From contig JAJDBO010000134.1 of assembly GCA_029261305.1 (NCBI GenBank), forward strand, positions 1 to 9,048: a stretch of DNA of 9,048 nt, in the 5' to 3' direction. The position numbers and the translations under genes are program-made. Origin of the DNA: Nitrospirales bacterium (GTDB lineage: Bacteria > Nitrospirota > Nitrospiria > Nitrospirales > UBA8639). Shown here one piece after another: positions 6,125 through 9,048 of the stretch. Position 1 is the stretch's first letter. The number at the start of each line of letters is the position of its first letter. The notes below the pieces were generated by a model, which was given only the letters and a program-made list of their open reading frames with translations, did not search any database and was not told where the DNA came from.

Positions 6125-7603
6125 ATGGCACATCCAACGGCCGACGGCTCCATGGTTCAAGAAGCCCCATCTGCCTCCCTGCGTCCTCCAACTCCCCAGG
6201 CCTATCCTGAATCCACGGTTGACGCTCAACAGCGGTGCGGGTCGGTTTCCGATATGCTGGTCAACGCCAAGATGTTTGAAAATTCTCAAACTCCGCAATG
6301 GCGGGTTTCTCCGACTCCCTTTTTTCTTGAACCCAAGGAAGTGGCCTTTTTCGAATCTCTTGGCACCCATTTATTACAATTCTATCGCGGACTAAATCGA
6401 CTCTACCTAGAAAGCGCCAAAGGCTCTCAACCGTCTTGGGTTCATGAATATTTAGACCAGGGGAAACCACCGGCTCTTCTGGAATATGGTCGCATGAAAC
6501 GATTTCGCGATGTCCTGCCGGATGTTATTCGTCCAGATGTTATTCCCACACAAGATGGCATGGCCATCACCGAACTCGACTCCATACCGGGAGGAATCGG
6601 GACCACGGCGATCTTGTCTGAGGCCTACGCTGCGTTGGGCGAGACCATTGTTGGGGGAACTCAAGGAATGTCCCAAGGATTTGCGTCAATACTTCGAACA
6701 CGGTTAGGCAATTCGTCTGGATGTGTGGCCATCATCGTATCTGACGAAGCGGAAGACTATCGAACGGAAATGGCCTGGATCGCTTCACATACTAAAGAGC
6801 ACGGCATTGAAGCCTATGGCGTTCATCCCCGTGACTTGCGATTTACCGAAGATTCCTTATTCATCGCAACCCCAGCAGGTGAGAAGGCTGTCGCACTCAT
6901 CTATCGATTTTATGAATTGTTTGATCTCAAAAACATTCCCAAATCCGAACTGATCATGTACAGCGCGAAAAAAGGCCGGGTGGAAATTACCCCGCCTTAT
7001 AAGCCCTGGATGGAAGAAAAACTTGCCTTTGCATTACTCCACCATCCAAGGCTGGAGTCATTTTGGTCAAAGACCTTGGGAGCCGACACGTTTGAGATAC
7101 TTGACCGCCTCATGCCAAAAACTTGGGTGTTAGATCCTCGACCAATTCCTCCATCAGCCGTCATTCCAGATTTACTCTTTGAGGGTTCCGCCGTGTCGGA
7201 TTGGCATCAATTGACTCAAGCCACACAAAAACAGCGACAATTCGTGATCAAACCCTCGGGGTTTTCCGAATTGGCATGGGGCAGCCGAGGGGTAATCATT
7301 GGGCACGATATTCCACAAACCGAATGGGCCTCGGCTTTACATCAAGGACTTGGCGCATTTAAAACGAGCCCTCACATACTCCAAGAGTTTCATAAAGGTC
7401 GACAGTATGACATGACCTATGTTGATGAGCCGACGCAAACCATGGTCAAAATGTCAGGGCGAGTTCGGCTTTCCCCCTATTATTTCGTAGTGGGTAATGA
7501 AGCGCCGTTAGGTGGGATCCTCGCCACAATGTGCCCAAAGGATAAAAAAATCATTCATGGTATGCGGGATGCGATTTTGGCTCCTTGTGCCATTCGTGCG
7601 TAG
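6125..7603 (+). CDS. ATP-grasp-like ligase of unassigned substrate
   Basis: A 492-residue protein whose C-terminal half has ATP-grasp features: a nucleotide-binding strand with Lys (FVIKPSG, K376), a glycine-containing loop (WGSRGV, 385-390), a hinge strand (ILQEF, 418-422) and a late Arg/metal-site region (GRVRLSPYYF, 445-454). The middle has ELDSIPGGIG (150-159), similar in style to the ELNxDxPxG segment of glutathionylspermidine synthase-like and other circularly permuted ATP-grasp proteins. ATP-grasp enzymes join a carboxylate to an amine or thiol through an acyl phosphate, so an amide ligase is likely; the substrates are unknown. Residues 1-43 are rich in P, S and A and probably not conserved. 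The start is uncertain: ATG 6125 follows an in-frame TAA closely, while ATG 6152 and ATG 6254 are also possible, and none has a clear ribosome-binding site. A glutaredoxin-like gene follows at 67 bp, then a KamA-type gene, all on the same strand. Confidence 0.7.
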   Translation: MAHPTADGSMVQEAPSASLRPPTPQAYPESTVDAQQRCGSVSDMLVNAKMFENSQTPQWRVSPTPFFLEPKEVAFFESLGTHLLQFYRGLNRLYLESAKGSQPSWVHEYLDQGKPPALLEYGRMKRFRDVLPDVIRPDVIPTQDGMAITELDSIPGGIGTTAILSEAYAALGETIVGGTQGMSQGFASILRTRLGNSSGCVAIIVSDEAEDYRTEMAWIASHTKEHGIEAYGVHPRDLRFTEDSLFIATPAGEKAVALIYRFYELFDLKNIPKSELIMYSAKKGRVEITPPYKPWMEEKLAFALLHHPRLESFWSKTLGADTFEILDRLMPKTWVLDPRPIPPSAVIPDLLFEGSAVSDWHQLTQATQKQRQFVIKPSGFSELAWGSRGVIIGHDIPQTEWASALHQGLGAFKTSPHILQEFHKGRQYDMTYVDEPTQTMVKMSGRVRLSPYYFVVGNEAPLGGILATMCPKDKKIIHGMRDAILAPCAIRA

Positions 7604-7670
7604 CGAACTCAGGACAAATGAGACCAAGAAGTTATAAGGCGAAATACGAGACAATTTGGAGTCACTTGAG

Positions 7671-7904
7671 ATGACCCTATATCACACAGAATGGTGCCCA
7701 GAATGTGCCGTCGTTCGAGATAAGCTTTCTGAGTTCAACATTGACTACGAAAGCGTGATCGTCCCTGACATGCGTCCCTTTCGAAAACAAGTCTATGAAG
7801 TCTCAGGGCAAGGCTATGTCCCGGTCTTAGTTGATAGAGAGACCGTGTTAACCGAGACTAGTGATATTTTAGAACATTTGGATTCCTATGCGACAAACTC
7901 CTGA
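7671..7904 (+). CDS. Small glutaredoxin-like protein (CPEC)
   Basis: A 77-residue thioredoxin-fold protein opening MTLYHTEWCPEC, with the redox motif C9-P-E-C12 at the end of the first strand, the cis-proline P51 in GYVPVL, and the final TETSDILEHL (61-70) typical of glutaredoxins and of N-terminal glutathione S-transferase domains. It may reduce disulfides or glutathione-type mixed disulfides in the cytoplasm; the CPEC pair, in place of the common CPYC, is seen in some small family members. The start ATG 7671 is chosen because GGAG lies 9 nt upstream and the protein then begins like other glutaredoxins. The frame is open further to a TTG at 7656, which would add five residues. It sits between the ATP-grasp gene and the KamA-type gene, which suggests a shared transcript, though 116 bp separate it from the latter. 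Confidence 0.85.
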   Translation: MTLYHTEWCPECAVVRDKLSEFNIDYESVIVPDMRPFRKQVYEVSGQGYVPVLVDRETVLTETSDILEHLDSYATNS

Positions 7905-8020
7905 ACTGACACAAAGGGGATTTTTGCCCCACGATATGATACAACTCTGGGCCAAGCCTATTGGCTATCGACAGAGCAGTTCTCCACTCCACAACTTTTT
8001 TAATCTGCGAGGAATTCTCA
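7905..8020 (+). other. Gap before the KamA-type gene with two weak hairpins
   Basis: GGGG (7915-7918) and CCCC (7927-7930) can pair over a short loop, and GCCAA (7951-7955) pairs with TTGGC (7961-7965). Neither is followed by a T run at the right place, so they are at most attenuating structures. A 30-codon frame from ATG 7936 overlaps the next start and is not believed. The gap may hold a separate promoter for the KamA-type gene. Confidence 0.2.
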
Positions 8021-9048
8021 ATGGATGATTGGAAAAAAGTCCTAGCGGAGAGCATCACGAAACCCAAGGATTTAGCGAAACACTTAGGTGTGGACCCGAA
8101 GGAGATCGAAGATGTCGTGGGTGCCTATCCCATGCGCATCACTCCAACGGTTCTCGCCACAATAAAATCAGTCGGCGATCCCATTTGGAAGCAGGTCGTT
8201 CCCGAGGCCATTGAAATGGAAGATTTTGATGCACCGGACGATCCACTAGAAGAAGACACAGATAGCCCAGTGCCACACTTGGTTCATCGCTATCCCGACC
8301 GAGTCCTTCTCATGGTGACAAACCAATGTCCCATCTATTGTCGCTTTTGCACACGCAAACGGCTCGTGGGTAAGCCTGGGTTTCTGAAAAAAGGCGAATT
8401 GGATCAAGCCATTGCCTACCTTCGCGAACACACCGAGGTTCGGGACATTATTTTATCCGGGGGTGATCCCCTATTATTACCAGATCATTTAATCGAACGC
8501 ATTCTCAAAGCGCTTCGCACGATTCCGCATTTGGAACTTATTCGGTTCGGGACTCGCGTACCAGGCACCCTCCCACAGCGCATTACCCCGGAACTCTGTG
8601 CCATCGTTAAACAATACCATCCCATTTATATGAACTTGCATTTCAATCATCCTGACGAGCTGACGCCGGAAGTCAAAGAGGCCTGTGGGCGACTTGCCGA
8701 TGCTGGGGTTCCTCTAGGAGCACAAACGGTATTGTTAAAAGATGTGAACGACGATCCGGAAATTATGAAACGCCTCATGCACCAGCTCCTCCTTGCGCGA
8801 GTGAAGCCCTATTATTTGTATATGGCCGACCTCACGAAAGGCACCAACCATTTCCGCACAACCGTGGAAACAGGTCTGAAAATTATTCAATCATTGCAAG
8901 GCCACACAAGTGGGATGGCCGTCCCCCATTTTGTCATTGATGCCCCAGGCGGAGGAGGGAAAATTCCTATTCTCCCTAACGAATACTTGCTGAACTTGGA
9001 TGAAAAAGGTGCGGTCCTGAAAAACTACGAGAACAAGACGTACCATTA
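8021..9048 (+). CDS. kamA: Lysine 2,3-aminomutase (KamA) family radical SAM enzyme, 3' end cut by right edge
   Basis: The frame runs from ATG 8021, with ribosome-binding site GAGGA at 8009-8013 (7 nt spacing), to the window edge without a stop: 342 residues plus two bases. The radical SAM cluster motif is C103-xxx-C107-xx-C110 (NQCPIYCRFC), followed by the SAM-contacting GGDPLL (147-152). The aminomutase signatures are LHFNHPDE (206-213), YLYMADLTKGTNHFRT (265-280) and FVIDAPGGGGKIP (304-316). K314 matches the PLP lysine; D270 and D307 match the two aspartates that hold the lysine side-chain amine in clostridial KamA. Known members convert L-lysine to beta-lysine using an Fe-S cluster, SAM and PLP. 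The PGGGGK loop and both Asp argue against the EF-P modifying EpmB branch. An N-terminal helical region (1-90) precedes the barrel. By family length only a short tail is missing. Confidence 0.9.
   Translation, partial: MDDWKKVLAESITKPKDLAKHLGVDPKEIEDVVGAYPMRITPTVLATIKSVGDPIWKQVVPEAIEMEDFDAPDDPLEEDTDSPVPHLVHRYPDRVLLMVTNQCPIYCRFCTRKRLVGKPGFLKKGELDQAIAYLREHTEVRDIILSGGDPLLLPDHLIERILKALRTIPHLELIRFGTRVPGTLPQRITPELCAIVKQYHPIYMNLHFNHPDELTPEVKEACGRLADAGVPLGAQTVLLKDVNDDPEIMKRLMHQLLLARVKPYYLYMADLTKGTNHFRTTVETGLKIIQSLQGHTSGMAVPHFVIDAPGGGGKIPILPNEYLLNLDEKGAVLKNYENKTYH

Noticed and set aside
5920..6153. Minus-strand 77-residue open frame
   Set aside because: It overlaps the start of the ATP-grasp gene, is rich in W, F and K runs from T- and C-rich DNA, and has no supporting start signal.
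7913..7932. GGGG/CCCC hairpin as an intrinsic terminator after the glutaredoxin-like gene
   Set aside because: Four-base stem, T run in the loop and not after the stem.
7936..8028. Possible 30-codon peptide before the KamA-type gene
   Set aside because: No ribosome-binding site, no similarity, and it overlaps the well-supported ATG 8021.

Overview
The window looks like chromosomal DNA of a Gram-negative-type bacterium with mid-range GC (about half, by eye) and compact genes. The gene mix (CbbQ-type ATPase, YkgJ-type cysteine-cluster protein, EAL-HDOD protein, KamA-type aminomutase) would suit a member of the Nitrospirota or a neighbouring phylum. That placement is an inference from gene content only. 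I see no phage, transposase, CRISPR, tRNA or rRNA signature.

Left half (1-3918), all on the minus strand, read right to left: a YkgJ-type CxxCxxCC protein, a DUF2156 (phosphatidylglycerol lysyltransferase C-terminal type, GNAT fold) protein, a CbbQ/NirQ/NorQ-type AAA+ ATPase, a HAD phosphatase with a DxDxT nucleophile motif, and the N-terminal part of an exported protein cut by the left edge. Gaps are 45-131 bp. A good sigma70-like promoter (TTGTCC-N17-TATAAT) lies just upstream of the ATPase gene, so the row is probably not one simple operon. No CbbO/NorD-type VWA partner for the ATPase is visible.

Middle (3919-6124): an AT-rich divergent intergenic region with a small palindrome, then a plus-strand EAL-HDOD cyclic-di-GMP-type signalling protein (4169-5368). 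About 750 bp without an intact gene follow. Its minus strand holds two overlapping reading frames that read as one broken (frameshifted) gene, 5421-5793. The rest is noncoding and includes an 8-bp perfect inverted repeat.

Right half (6125-9048), plus strand: an unassigned ATP-grasp-like ligase, a small CPEC glutaredoxin-like protein, and a lysine 2,3-aminomutase (KamA) family radical SAM enzyme. The last is complete at its N-terminus and runs off the right edge within a few residues of its likely end. The aminomutase keeps the SAM-cluster cysteines, the PLP lysine and both aspartates known to bind the lysine side chain. The most interesting possibility here is that the ligase, redox protein and aminomutase form a small beta-amino-acid or thiol pathway, which is unproven.
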